A DNA stretch of 64,000 bases from Bradyrhizobium roseum (GTDB lineage Bacteria > Pseudomonadota > Alphaproteobacteria > Rhizobiales > Xanthobacteraceae): contig NZ_CP129212.1 of assembly GCF_030413175.1 (NCBI RefSeq), positions 2,418,001 through 2,482,000 on the forward strand, given 5' to 3'. Positions 17,272-26,827 of this stretch are shown here, one piece after another. Made by a program: the position numbers and the translations under genes. Below the pieces are notes generated by a model, which was given only the letters and a program-made list of their open reading frames with translations, did no database searches and was not told the DNA's origin. Positions within the stretch are counted from its first letter, which is position 1. Each line of letters begins with the position of its first letter.

Positions 17272-18066
17272 ATGAGCGGGACAATGACCGACACGAGCAG
17301 CGTGATCAACGAGAAGCGCGGGCAGGCGTTCTGGATTACCATCAACCGGCCCGACAAGCGCAACGCCATCAACGCGGACGTGGTGGCCGGCATCGTGCGC
17401 GGCTACCGCGAGGCGCATGACGACAAGGATGTCCGTGTCATCGTCCTTACGGGGGCGGGCGACAAGGCGTTCTGTGCCGGCGCCGACCTGCAGAACAGCG
17501 GCGCCGCCTTCGCGATGGATTTTTCCCGGCCGAATGTCGACTACGCGGACCTGCTGCGGCTGTCGCAGAACGCCACCAAGCCGGCGATCGCGCGGGTGGG
17601 CGGCGTCTGCATGGCGGGCGGCATGGGCCTGCTGTGCATGACCGACATGGCGGTGGCTGCCGATCATGTCATCTTCGGGCTGCCCGAGGTGAAGGTCGGC
17701 GTGTTCCCGATGCAGGTGCTGAGCCTGCTGCAGTCGATCGCCCCAAGACGCCTGATCAGCGAGTGGTCGTTGACCGGCGAGCCGTTCGACGCGCACATCG
17801 CCAAGGAAGCCGGTCTCCTGAACTACGTGGTGCCGGAGGCCGAACTCGACGCCAAGGTCGACTGGCTGGTCAGCCGCATCGTCGACAAGTCGCCGACCGC
17901 GATTCGGCGCGGCAAATATGCGATGCGCGCCATCGCGTCGATGTCGTTCGACGAGAGCATCGCCTATACCGAAAGCCAGATCGCGCTGCTGGCGATGACG
18001 GAAGACGCCAAGGAGGGCCTCAAGGCCTTCGGGGAGAAGCGCAAGCCGTCATGGCCGGGCAAATAG
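17272..18066 (+). CDS. Enoyl-CoA hydratase/isomerase (crotonase) family protein
   Basis: A 264-residue crotonase. The oxyanion-hole segment GVCMAGGMGLLCMTDMAVAAD and the FGLPEVKVGVFP segment are clear. Of the two glutamates used by true hydratases, the one in PEVKVG is present while the first (in GGGxE) is replaced by Gly. The enzyme may therefore be an isomerase or a single-Glu hydratase. Start choice is between ATG at 17272 and a second ATG four codons later. It ends a plus-strand run that starts at 11818. Confidence 0.9.
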   Translation: MSGTMTDTSSVINEKRGQAFWITINRPDKRNAINADVVAGIVRGYREAHDDKDVRVIVLTGAGDKAFCAGADLQNSGAAFAMDFSRPNVDYADLLRLSQNATKPAIARVGGVCMAGGMGLLCMTDMAVAADHVIFGLPEVKVGVFPMQVLSLLQSIAPRRLISEWSLTGEPFDAHIAKEAGLLNYVVPEAELDAKVDWLVSRIVDKSPTAIRRGKYAMRAIASMSFDESIAYTESQIALLAMTEDAKEGLKAFGEKRKPSWPGK

Positions 18067-18592
18067 CGGCTGTATTTCATATTGGGATGGGCCTTGAGAA
18101 GGCTCGTTCTTCTTGTGGGTGCTCGCGACCGGTCGCGGTGATCGCAACGTATTGCTTGCCATCGTGCTCTTAGCTCACGACTCTCGCCTGGCCGCCGGCC
18201 TGCAGGCGGTGTTGCCAGAGCAGCCGTTCGGGCGCGGTCTCGTAGCGCGGATCAAGTTTTTTGAAGCATGCGACCTCTTCAGTGCTCTCGAGAGCTCGGG
18301 GCGGCTGCTTCCAAGTATCTGTTGGACGATAGCTTCGGCTGCCGGTGTTCCAACACATCGATTCTGGATTGATTTGTGGACATGGTGTCGCACCTGTCGT
18401 CCCGCGTGCCGTGGCCGGGCACCGCGGCATAGGCTGGGTCACCTTTCGCGCAATAGTGTTGGAACCGAAGCGGGCAGTTCAGGTTGCTTGCTATAACGCG
18501 CGTGCCTCCCGCGTACGCTGTCCCGCCGCGCGCGCATTTCCGTTTGTTCGCTGGTCAGGTCGGGTCCGGTAGCCTGAAGGTCGTTGGTGCAT
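18067..18592. other. 526-base gap with no recognisable gene
   Basis: Short open frames exist on both strands, including one of 90 codons on the minus strand ending at 18170, but none shows a recognisable domain, a good ribosome-binding site or the codon bias of its neighbours. The base composition is slightly lower in GC than the flanking genes. It could be a decayed gene or insertion remnant. The RND operon promoter should lie in its right part. Confidence 0.4.
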
Positions 18593-19807
18593 ATGAAATC
18601 AGCCGGTTATGTTCTTGCCCTGATCGTTGCACTTGCCCTCGCTGCCGCAACCTATTTCCATTTCGGTGAGCCGCAACAAGTCGCCCAAAAGACCGCAGCC
18701 CCGCCGATCGATGTCGGGGTGATCACGTTGCGTCGGGCAGACGTGCCCTTGCCGCTGACAAATGCCGGACGCGTTGCGGGATTTCGCAATGTCGAGGTGC
18801 GGGCGCAAGTCGGCGGCATTATCCTGAAGCGGGAATTCGTCGAAGGCGCCACCGTGAAGCAGGGCGACGTGCTGTTCCGGATTGATCCGCGCAGCTACCA
18901 AGCGGCCCTCGATCGTGCCGATGCGCAGGCGTTGCAGGCGCGCGCGACACTGGTGCAGGCCGAAGAAAACTTCGCGCGTGTCGAGCAATTGTCGCAGCGG
19001 CAGGTCGCCACGGTCAAGCAGCTCGAGGACGCCCGTGCCGCGCGCGATCTCGCCCGCGCCGCGCTGCAAAGCGCACAGGCCGACATCGAGACCGCCAAAC
19101 TCAATATCGAATTCACCACGGTGACGGCGCCGGTGTCCGGGCCAACCAGCCTGGCATCGCCGCCGGAAGGCGCGCTGGCGCAGGCGCAGCAGACCGTGCT
19201 GACCACAATAACCCAGCTCGATCCTGCCTATGTGAATTTCTCGCTCAGCGAATCCGAATTCTTGCAGCTGCGCGGCATCAACCGGGCGCGCGACCAGCCG
19301 CTGAAGCGCTCCGATATCGACGTGATGCTGCAACTCGGCAATGGGTCGATCTATCCGGTAGAAGGCCAGATCAACGAGGCGGCCTCGGTTGTTGATCCGC
19401 GCACCGGAACGCTGCAGATCCGCGTGATCTTTCCCAATCCCGACGGCGCGCTGCTGCCGAACCAGTTCGTCCGGGTGAGGCTGAGCGGCGTGGTGCTCCA
19501 GGGCGTGGTCGTGGTGCCCGAACAGGCGGTGTCGCAGGGTCCGCAGGGCGCCTTTGTTTACGTGATGAATGCTGGCGGCGATGGCGTGATGTCGCGGCCG
19601 ATCAAGCTCGACCGCAAGGTCGAGGGCGGCTGGGCGGTGAAGGAGGGCCTCGACGACGGCGAGAAACTCGTGGTCGACGGCTTGCTGCGGATACATCCCG
19701 GCGCGAAGGTGAATCCGGTGCCCGCAAAGCCCGGCGGCGAAGCCAATGGAACGGCCCGGGCGGAAGCCGAATCGGCGGCGGCCGCTCCGTCCCGTCGGGC
19801 CGAGTAA
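18593..19807 (+). CDS. RND efflux periplasmic adaptor (membrane fusion protein, AcrA/MexA-like)
   Basis: A 404-residue adaptor with an N-terminal hydrophobic anchor and no lipobox cysteine. The lipoyl/barrel-sandwich part (VRAQVGGIILKREFVEGATV near residue 65) and a long alpha-hairpin (LQARATLVQAEENFARVEQL onwards) follow. The beta-barrel region contains LDPAYVNFSLSESEFLQLRG. The ATG at 18593 is chosen over upstream TTG/GTG codons because it places the hydrophobic segment at the start. It links the inner-membrane pump encoded immediately downstream to an outer-membrane channel; no TolC-like gene is in the window. The C-terminus is Ala/Glu-rich and low complexity. Confidence 0.94.
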   Translation: MKSAGYVLALIVALALAAATYFHFGEPQQVAQKTAAPPIDVGVITLRRADVPLPLTNAGRVAGFRNVEVRAQVGGIILKREFVEGATVKQGDVLFRIDPRSYQAALDRADAQALQARATLVQAEENFARVEQLSQRQVATVKQLEDARAARDLARAALQSAQADIETAKLNIEFTTVTAPVSGPTSLASPPEGALAQAQQTVLTTITQLDPAYVNFSLSESEFLQLRGINRARDQPLKRSDIDVMLQLGNGSIYPVEGQINEAASVVDPRTGTLQIRVIFPNPDGALLPNQFVRVRLSGVVLQGVVVVPEQAVSQGPQGAFVYVMNAGGDGVMSRPIKLDRKVEGGWAVKEGLDDGEKLVVDGLLRIHPGAKVNPVPAKPGGEANGTARAEAESAAAAPSRRAE

Positions 19808-22800
19808 ATGTTCTCGCGCTTTTTCATCGATCGGCCAGTGTTCTCCGCCGTCATCTCGATCGGCATTGTCCTCGTCGGACTGATCGCGATGCGCGTGTTG
19901 CCGGTTGCGCAGTATCCGGCGATCATTCCGCCGGAGGTCCGGATCAGCGCCAACTATCCCGGAGCCTCCGCCGAGACCATCGCGGAGACGGTGGCCGCTC
20001 CACTCGAACAGCAGATCAACGGCGTCGAGAACATGCTCTATATGCGCTCGACCTCGACAGGTTCGGGCACGATGTCGATCTCGGTGACCTTTGCGATCGG
20101 TACCGATCCGGATCAGAACACGATCAACGTCAACAACCGGGTGCAGCGCGCCACCCCGCTGCTGCCGGCCGAAGTGGCGCGGCAAGGCGTCGTGGTGCAG
20201 AAACGTTCAAGCGACATCCTCCAGGTGCTGACGATGTCGTCACCGGGCGAACGCCACGATACCATCTTCATTGGTAACTATGCGCTGATCAACATCATCG
20301 ATGAATTGCGCCGCACACCCGGCGTCGGCGATGCGTCGCTGTTTGGCGCTTCCGACTATTCGATGCGGATCTGGCTGCGTCCCGACAAGCTGGCCCAGTT
20401 CAACCTGACGCCGGGCGACATCGCCGCGGCGATCCGCGAGCAGAACGCCCAGTTCGCCGCCGGCCGGTTCGGCGAGGAGCCGCAGAAGGATCCCAACGCC
20501 TTCACCTATTCGGTGACGACCCAAGGGCGGTTCGCCGATCCGCGCGAATTCGAAAACATCATCATTCGCTCCGATGAATTCGGCGGCGCACTGCGCGTCA
20601 AGGATGTTGCCCGTGTCGAGCTTGGCGCCTTGAATTACGGCTTTGCGGCAACCTATAACGGCGCGCCGACAGTGCCGATTGGTGTCTATCTGCAGCCCGG
20701 AGCCAACGCGCTGGAGGTCTCGGCCAACGTCCTGGCGACGATGGACAGGCTGCAGGCCCGTTTCCCGGAGGGGCTTGAATATCGCAATCCGTTCAACACC
20801 ACACGCTTCGTCGAGGCGTCGATTGAGCGGGTGATCAGAACCTTCGTCGAGGCGATCATTCTGGTCGTCGCGGTGGTTTTCCTGTTCATGCAGAATTTGC
20901 GGGCAACACTGATCCCGGTGATCGCGGTGCCAGTGTCGTTGATCGGCACCTTCGCCGGGATGCACGCGCTAGGCTTCTCGATCAATCTGCTGACGCTGTT
21001 CGGGCTGGTGCTGTCGATCGGCATCGTCGTCGATGACGCCATCGTCGTGCTGGAGAACATCGAGCGCATCATGCGCACCGAGAAGAAATCGCCGCGCGAC
21101 GCCTCGATCAAGGCGATGAACGAAGTCAGCGGGCCGGTGGTGGCGACCTCGCTGTCGCTGTGCGCGGTATTCATTCCGGTCTCCTTTCTCGGCGGGCTCG
21201 CCGGCGAACTTTATCGGCAGTTCGCGGTGACCATCGCGGTGTCGGTGGTGATTTCCAGTATCGTGGCGCTCACCCTGACGCCGGCTCTGGCGACCCTGAT
21301 CCTCAAGCCGCAGCACCAGGAGCCGGCGCGGCCGTTCCGGATATTCAACCGCTGGTTCGACTGGTTGACCGACAAATACGGCGCCGTGGTCGCGTTTTTC
21401 ATGCGGCGGGTGCTGACGTCGCTGGCCGTCTTCGGGGTGATGATCGCCATCACGGCCGCGCTGTTCAACACCGTGCCGGGCAGTCTGGTCCCGGAGGAGG
21501 ACCAGGGTCGCGTGCTGATGGTGACCTCGCTGCCGCCGGCCGCGTCGCTCAGCCGGACTCGCGAGATCGCGGATATCACCGCGAACGCCATCAAGGAAAT
21601 GCCCGAAGTACTGGGCGTGGTGACCATGTCAGGCTTCGACGTGCTGTCGAGCGCGCAGAAAACCAATGCCGGGGTCTCGTTCATCACCCTGAAAGACTGG
21701 GCGGAGCGCACCGCGCCGGGCTCGGATGCGCGGCAGTTCGCCCCGACGCTGAGCCGGCTCAATGGCAAGTTTCGCGACGGTGTCGTCGTTGGATTCAATC
21801 CGCCCGCGATCCAGGGCATCAGCACCACCGGCGGCTTCGAACTGTATTTGCAGAACCGCACCGGCGTGTCGTTGCAGGAACTGTCGGACGCCGCCAACCG
21901 TGTGGTCGCAGCGGCCGCCACCCGCCCGGAACTGGCCGGCGTACGCTCGCAATTCTCTACCTCGGTCCCGCAGTATCGGATCGAGGTCGATCGCGACAAG
22001 GCAAAGACGCTGGGGGTGCCGATCAACAGCATTTTCGAGACCATGCAGAGCGGCTTCGGCAGCCTCTACGTCAACGATTTCACGTTGTTTGGGCGCACCT
22101 ACCGCGTCAGCCTGTCGTCGGAATCCGAGTTCCGCAGCGAACCGGGCGACCTGCGATTCATCTACGCCCGCTCGGAATCCGGCGCGATGATCCCGCTGGA
22201 CGCGTTGGTCGCGGCGAAGCGGGTGCTCGGCCCGGATGCCGTCGATCGCTTCAACATTTTCCCGTCAGCGAAGATTCTCGGCAGCCCGGCGCCCGGATTT
22301 TCCTCGGGGCAGTCGCTAGCCGCGATGCGGGAGGTGGTTACCAATACGCTGGGCTCGGGCTATTCGATCGGCTGGACCGGTTCGGCCTATCAGGAAATCT
22401 CCACCGCGGGCACCGGCTATCAGGGATTCCTGTTCGGCCTGCTCATGGTGTTCTTGATCCTGGCGGCGCAATACGAGCGCTGGTCGCTGCCACTGGCGGT
22501 GCTGACGGCCGTGCCATTCGCGCTGTTCGGTGCCATCGTCGCGATCTGGCTGCGTGGTCTGGAGAACGACATCTACTTCCAGATCGGGCTGGTGACGCTG
22601 ATCGGCCTGTCCGCCAAGAATGCGATCCTCATCGTGGAGTTCGCGGCGCGGCGGCACCGCGAGGGGCTGCCGGTGGTCGATGCCGCGCTGGAGGCCGCGC
22701 GACTGCGGTTCCGGCCCATTATCATGACGTCGCTGACCTTTATACTCGGTGTGATGCCGCTGGCGATCGCGAGCGGCGCCGGTTCCGCCAGCCAGCACTC

Positions 22801-22975
22801 GATCGGCACCGGCGTGGTCGGCGGCATGATCGCCGCCACCGTACTCGCCATTGTCTTCGTACCGCTGTTCTTCCGGCTGCTGACCTGGAGCAAGCCGAAG
22901 GCAGAACTGGTTGCGCAACCACCGGCGCCTGTCTTCCCAAGCTCTGCAGGAACCACGCGGACGCCACCGAATTAG
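19808..22975 (+). CDS. RND efflux transporter permease, HAE-1 (AcrB/MexB) family
   Basis: A 1055-residue proton-driven pump, normal for AcrB-type proteins. It starts with the typical [20 protein letters not shown]. The proton-relay acidic pair is seen in [18 protein letters not shown] near residue 405 and the matching lysine in [20 protein letters not shown] near residue 940. The gene begins on the base after the adaptor stop, so the two form one operon. Likely substrates are drugs, solvents or plant phenolics. No dedicated TetR regulator is adjacent. Confidence 0.97.
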   Translation: MFSRFFIDRPVFSAVISIGIVLVGLIAMRVLPVAQYPAIIPPEVRISANYPGASAETIAETVAAPLEQQINGVENMLYMRSTSTGSGTMSISVTFAIGTDPDQNTINVNNRVQRATPLLPAEVARQGVVVQKRSSDILQVLTMSSPGERHDTIFIGNYALINIIDELRRTPGVGDASLFGASDYSMRIWLRPDKLAQFNLTPGDIAAAIREQNAQFAAGRFGEEPQKDPNAFTYSVTTQGRFADPREFENIIIRSDEFGGALRVKDVARVELGALNYGFAATYNGAPTVPIGVYLQPGANALEVSANVLATMDRLQARFPEGLEYRNPFNTTRFVEASIERVIRTFVEAIILVVAVVFLFMQNLRATLIPVIAVPVSLIGTFAGMHALGFSINLLTLFGLVLSIGIVVDDAIVVLENIERIMRTEKKSPRDASIKAMNEVSGPVVATSLSLCAVFIPVSFLGGLAGELYRQFAVTIAVSVVISSIVALTLTPALATLILKPQHQEPARPFRIFNRWFDWLTDKYGAVVAFFMRRVLTSLAVFGVMIAITAALFNTVPGSLVPEEDQGRVLMVTSLPPAASLSRTREIADITANAIKEMPEVLGVVTMSGFDVLSSAQKTNAGVSFITLKDWAERTAPGSDARQFAPTLSRLNGKFRDGVVVGFNPPAIQGISTTGGFELYLQNRTGVSLQELSDAANRVVAAAATRPELAGVRSQFSTSVPQYRIEVDRDKAKTLGVPINSIFETMQSGFGSLYVNDFTLFGRTYRVSLSSESEFRSEPGDLRFIYARSESGAMIPLDALVAAKRVLGPDAVDRFNIFPSAKILGSPAPGFSSGQSLAAMREVVTNTLGSGYSIGWTGSAYQEISTAGTGYQGFLFGLLMVFLILAAQYERWSLPLAVLTAVPFALFGAIVAIWLRGLENDIYFQIGLVTLIGLSAKNAILIVEFAARRHREGLPVVDAALEAARLRFRPIIMTSLTFILGVMPLAIASGAGSASQHSIGTGVVGGMIAATVLAIVFVPLFFRLLTWSKPKAELVAQPPAPVFPSSAGTTRTPPN

Positions 22976-23193
22976 CTGCGAGGCGTCATCCCGCGCAAAC
23001 TATACCGGCCGGAGACGTTACTTTCGCCGCCGCATTGGCAGTTGTTGTTTGCGCCCGAACAGCAAGGAAATGCGATGCCGTGCGTAGATGTCCCCACCGC
23101 CGGGCAATGGGCCAGTGGCAGCGAGCCTGCGCTACCGGATCTGAGACCCGGCGTGTGCTGACCGCCGGGTCCACTTCGCTGGACAACGCAGAT

Positions 23194-23622
23194 CTAGCCC
23201 GCACTAGCCTTCAGTCCCGCCGCCTCGATCCCCGCGACGGCGCAGATCTCGTCATTGTCGGAGGTGTCGCCGCTGACGCCGACCGCGCCGAGCAGGCCGC
23301 CATCGCCCTGGATCAGCACGCCGCCGGGCACCGGCACCAGCCGTCCCTGCGCCATCGTGTTCACCGCGCTGACGAAATAGGCCTGCTCCTGCGCGCGCTG
23401 GAACAAGGCCCGCGATCCCATGCCCATCGCGAGTGCGCCATAGGCCTTGCCGTGCGCGATCTCGGCCCGCATCAGGCTGGTGCCGTCCTGCGCCGCGGTG
23501 ACCTTCACACAGCCGCGGGCATCCAGAATGGTGATGACCAGCGGCTTCAATTTCTTCTCCACGCCCGTGGCTAGCGCGGCATCGAGAATCTTGCGGGCGA
23601 TGTCGAGGGTGAGTTCAGCCAT
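23194..23622 (-). CDS. GlcG/HbpS-like (DUF336) heme-binding family protein
   Basis: A 142-residue single-domain protein of the GlcG/HbpS/PduO-C family. The conserved core is visible as ITILDARGCVKVTAAQDGTS and GRLVPVPGGVLIQ, then GAVGVSGDTSDNDEICAVAG. AAGGAAACC precedes the ATG. It starts only 10 bases after the stop of the flavo-iron-sulfur dehydrogenase, mirroring the glcDEF-glcG linkage of glycolate operons. Family function is uncertain: some members bind heme or corrinoid, and GlcG itself has no proven role. Confidence 0.9.
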   Translation of the reverse strand: MAELTLDIARKILDAALATGVEKKLKPLVITILDARGCVKVTAAQDGTSLMRAEIAHGKAYGALAMGMGSRALFQRAQEQAYFVSAVNTMAQGRLVPVPGGVLIQGDGGLLGAVGVSGDTSDNDEICAVAGIEAAGLKASAG

Positions 23623-23632
23623 GATGGTTTCC

Positions 23633-26626
23633 TTATGTGACAGGTGAGCGGTTTGAATTCGTTGTTGTGCGGTCGAGGCTCATCGCCAGCACGCGCGCGA
23701 CGTGAAGGGCGGGACGTTCGCTGCCGTCCTTGATCTGGTGCCGGCAGGAGGTGCCGTCGGCCACGATCAGCGTGGTCGCATCAGCGCGGCGCACGGCCGG
23801 CAGCAGCGACAGTTCGGCCATTTCCATCGACGCCTGATAGGTGTCGGCGCCGTAGCCGAACGCGCCGGCCATGCCGCAGCAACTGGATTCGATGGTCTCG
23901 ATGTCGAGCCCGGGAACGAGGCGCAGCACCTTCTCGACCGGCTTGAACGCCCCGAACGATTTCTGGTGACAGTGGCCGTGAACCAGCGCCTTGCCCGGCA
24001 TGGCGCCGAGCGGCAGCTTCAGGCGGCCGGCCTCCGCCTCGCGCACCAGAAACTCCTCGAACAGCAAGGCGTGGGCGCTGACGCTTCTGGCCTCGTCGTC
24101 CGAACGCAGCGAGAGCATTTCGTCGCGCAGCGTCAGCAGACAGCTCGGCTCGAGCCCCACGATCGGCACGCCACGCGCCGCGAATGGCCCGTATGTCGTG
24201 ACCAGACGGTCCAGTTCGCTCCGCGCCTGCGCGACGAGGCCTGCGGAGAGGAATGTCCGCCCGCAGCACAGCGGACGGCCGCTGTCCGCCGGGCGCGGGA
24301 TATGGACGCGGTAGCCACCTTCGACCAATACCCGCAGGGCGGCGTCGAGGTTTTCGCGCTCATAGACGCGGTTGAACGTATCGGCGAACAGCACGACCTC
24401 ATGGCCATCCGCGGGACCGAACACCTCGGCGTCGGCCTTGAACACATCGCGGCGAAAGGCGGGCAAAGCGCGCTTGGCGCTGATGCCGGCGAATTTCTCC
24501 AACAGCGCGCGTAAAAACCGACTGTTATTGCGCCAGTTGGCGAGCGGGGCAACGCGGGAGGCAAGATTCGCATAGCGCGGCAGGTAGCCCACCAGCCGAT
24601 CGCGCAGCGAAAGGCCATGCTTCTCCGCACGGGCGGCCAGCACCTCGATCTTCATCCTGGCCATGTCGACGCCGGTGGGGCATTCATGGCGGCAGGCCTT
24701 GCAGGAGACGCAGAGTTTGAGCGTGTCCATCATCTCATCCGAGGCCAGCGCGTCCGGCCCCAGCTGGCCGGATATCGCCAGCCGCAGCGTGTTGGCGCGG
24801 CCCCGCGTGACGTCCTTTTCGTTGCGGGTCGCGCGATAGGACGGGCACATCACGCCGCCCTCGAGCTTGCGGCAGGCGCCGTTGTTGTTGCACATCTCGA
24901 CCGCGCCCTGAAAGCCGCCGCCAGCGCCGGGATAGGCCGACCAGTCGAGCACGGTCTTCAACTCGCCGATGCGGTAATCCGGCCGATAGCGAAACAGCGA
25001 GCGGTCGTCCATTTTCGGCGGATCGACGATCTTGCCGGGGTTGAGCAGGTTGTCCGGATCGAAGCGGCGTTTGACCTCGCGGAAATCGGCGACGATGCGC
25101 GTGCCGAACATCGCCTCGTGAAATTCGGAGCGAACCAGCCCGTCGCCATGCTCGCCGGAGTGCGAGCCCTTGTATTCGCGCACCATCTCGAAGGTTTCTT
25201 CGGCGATGGCGCGCATCGCCTTGACGTCCTTTTCGAGCTTCAGATTGAGCACCGGGCGCACGTGCAGGCAGCCTTCCGAGGCATGCGCATACATGGTGCC
25301 GCGGGTGCCGTGTTTGGCGAACACGGCGTTGAGCCGCTCGGTGTAATCGGCGAGATGCGGCAGCGGCACCGCGCAGTCCTCGACAAAGGAGACCGGCTTG
25401 CCCTCCTGCTTCATCGACATCATGATGTTGAGGCCGGAAGTTCGAAAATCCGCAATCGCCGTCTGCCTCGCGGGTTCGACGACGTCGACCACGCCGCCCC
25501 ATTTGCGCGGCGGCTGGTTCCAGCCGAAACCGAGGTCCGACATCAGTTCGGAAAGCCGCTTCAGCTTTTGAAGATTGTCCGCCTGGTCCGCTTCCGCAAA
25601 TTCCACGATCAGCAGCGCATCCGGATCGCCGCGCACGGTCGATTCGATCACCGGCCTGAACATCGCGATATCGCGGCCGAGCGCGATCATGGTGCGGTCG
25701 ACCAGTTCGACCGCGATCGGCCGCAGCTTCACCAGATGCTGCGCCGCATCCATCGCTTCGTAAAAGCTGCCGAAATGACAGACGCCGAGCACCTTGTTGC
25801 GGATAACCGGCCACAGCTTGAGTTCGACCTGTGTGGTGAAGGCCAGCGTTCCCTCGGAGCCGACCAGCAGATGCGCGAGGTTGTTCGGCGCATTGCGCGG
25901 CACCAGCGCATCGAGATTATAGCCGCCGACACGGCGCTGCACCTTTGGAAACCGCTGCGATATTTCGGCGGCCTCGCGCTTGCCGAGGTCGAGCATGTCC
26001 CGGAACAGCGCAAGCCCGCTCTGGGGCGAATTCACCTGCGCCAGATCGCACGGCACCTCGCCGAAATGCAGCAGCGAACCGTCGGCCAGCGCCGCGTCCA
26101 TCGACAGCGTGTTGTCGCGCATGGTGCCATAGCGCAGCGAACGGCCGCCGCAAGAATTGTTGCCGGCCATGCCGCCGATGGTGGCGCGCGAGGCGGTGGA
26201 GACGTCGACCGGAAACCACAGCCCGTGCTTTTTGAGCTGGCGGTTGAGGTCGTCGAGCACGATGCCCGGCTCGACCACGCAGGTCCGGCCTTCGACATCG
26301 AGCGAGAGCAGGCGGTTCAGGTGTTTGGAGAAATCGACGACCAATCCCTCGTTGACCGTCTGGCCGCATTGCGAGGTCCCGCCGCCGCGCGGCGTGACGA
26401 TCAGGCCTTCGTCTTTGGCGATCGAAAGCACCCGCAGCGCCTCGTCCATGGTCCGGGGAACCACCACGCCAAGGGGGACGATCTGGTAGAACGAGGCGTC
26501 GGTCGCGTAGCGGCCGCGGTTGAAGGCGTCGAAGAAAACATCGCCCGTGGTCTCCCGGGCGAGGCGCGCGGCGAGCCGGCTGTTTTCGGCCGAATTTTGT
26601 GATTTTTCGGCCCTCGGTGCCGCCAT
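23633..26626 (-). CDS. FAD-linked oxidase fused to iron-sulfur/CCG domains (YdiJ or GlcD-GlcF-like dehydrogenase)
   Basis: A 997-residue fusion. An N-terminal FAD_binding_4 domain (residues ~40-250, with VTPRGGGTSQCGQTVNEGLV) is followed by a FAD-oxidase C domain (to ~560, including YAHASEGCLHVRPV and GSHSGEHGDGLVRSEF). Next come a ferredoxin-like part with CVSCKACRHECPTGVDMAR near residue 655 and CCG-type repeats (SGRPLCCGRTFLSAG and ESSCCGMAGAFGYG). Size and order match E. coli YdiJ, a D-2-hydroxyglutarate dehydrogenase, and resemble a fused glycolate/D-lactate dehydrogenase. Start 26626 is chosen because the ORF upstream has no family similarity. It is divergent from serine-glyoxylate aminotransferase, which favours a 2-hydroxyacid such as glycolate as substrate (inference). 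Confidence 0.93.
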   Translation of the reverse strand: MAAPRAEKSQNSAENSRLAARLARETTGDVFFDAFNRGRYATDASFYQIVPLGVVVPRTMDEALRVLSIAKDEGLIVTPRGGGTSQCGQTVNEGLVVDFSKHLNRLLSLDVEGRTCVVEPGIVLDDLNRQLKKHGLWFPVDVSTASRATIGGMAGNNSCGGRSLRYGTMRDNTLSMDAALADGSLLHFGEVPCDLAQVNSPQSGLALFRDMLDLGKREAAEISQRFPKVQRRVGGYNLDALVPRNAPNNLAHLLVGSEGTLAFTTQVELKLWPVIRNKVLGVCHFGSFYEAMDAAQHLVKLRPIAVELVDRTMIALGRDIAMFRPVIESTVRGDPDALLIVEFAEADQADNLQKLKRLSELMSDLGFGWNQPPRKWGGVVDVVEPARQTAIADFRTSGLNIMMSMKQEGKPVSFVEDCAVPLPHLADYTERLNAVFAKHGTRGTMYAHASEGCLHVRPVLNLKLEKDVKAMRAIAEETFEMVREYKGSHSGEHGDGLVRSEFHEAMFGTRIVADFREVKRRFDPDNLLNPGKIVDPPKMDDRSLFRYRPDYRIGELKTVLDWSAYPGAGGGFQGAVEMCNNNGACRKLEGGVMCPSYRATRNEKDVTRGRANTLRLAISGQLGPDALASDEMMDTLKLCVSCKACRHECPTGVDMARMKIEVLAARAEKHGLSLRDRLVGYLPRYANLASRVAPLANWRNNSRFLRALLEKFAGISAKRALPAFRRDVFKADAEVFGPADGHEVVLFADTFNRVYERENLDAALRVLVEGGYRVHIPRPADSGRPLCCGRTFLSAGLVAQARSELDRLVTTYGPFAARGVPIVGLEPSCLLTLRDEMLSLRSDDEARSVSAHALLFEEFLVREAEAGRLKLPLGAMPGKALVHGHCHQKSFGAFKPVEKVLRLVPGLDIETIESSCCGMAGAFGYGADTYQASMEMAELSLLPAVRRADATTLIVADGTSCRHQIKDGSERPALHVARVLAMSLDRTTTNSNRSPVT

Positions 26627-26769
26627 TATCCAGCTCTCTTGAATGTCCAGCCGTGTCTTGCCTGCCGGTATCCGGCTTGGCAAGGCGAAGCCTGCTTCTT
26701 ATGCATTGACGGCCCTCGCCGGGCGGGGGACAAGCCGGACAAATAGTGATATTCGAGCGGCTCGCGAAG

Positions 26770-26813
26770 CCAAGACGCCACAAGCCAAGACCAGGCCAAG
26801 ACAAGCTCAAGAC
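26770..26813 (+). repeat. Four heptamers CCAAGAC/TCAAGAC in the leader of the aminotransferase gene
   Basis: CCAAGAC occurs at 26770-26776, 26785-26791 and 26796-26802, and TCAAGAC at 26807-26813. The start-to-start spacings are 15, 11 and 11 bases. The last copy ends 14 bases before the ATG at 26828. Helical-turn spacing in a divergent regulatory region suggests repeated protein contacts, but simple slippage-type repetition is possible. Confidence 0.5.
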
Positions 26814-26827
26814 CGGGAAGGACGCCC

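Noticed and set aside
15035..17284. A 749-codon open frame on the minus strand opposite the molybdopterin oxidoreductase
   Set aside because: It mirrors the true gene codon for codon and lacks any domain; the plus-strand protein has intact iron-sulfur and cofactor motifs.
21160..23574. An 804-codon plus-strand frame overlapping the RND pump in another register
   Set aside because: Composition shadow of the pump gene, extending through the convergent GlcG-like gene; no family features.
24617..26602. A 661-codon plus-strand frame opposite the flavo-iron-sulfur dehydrogenase
   Set aside because: His/Arg/Gln-rich shadow of a gene with clear FAD and cysteine motifs.
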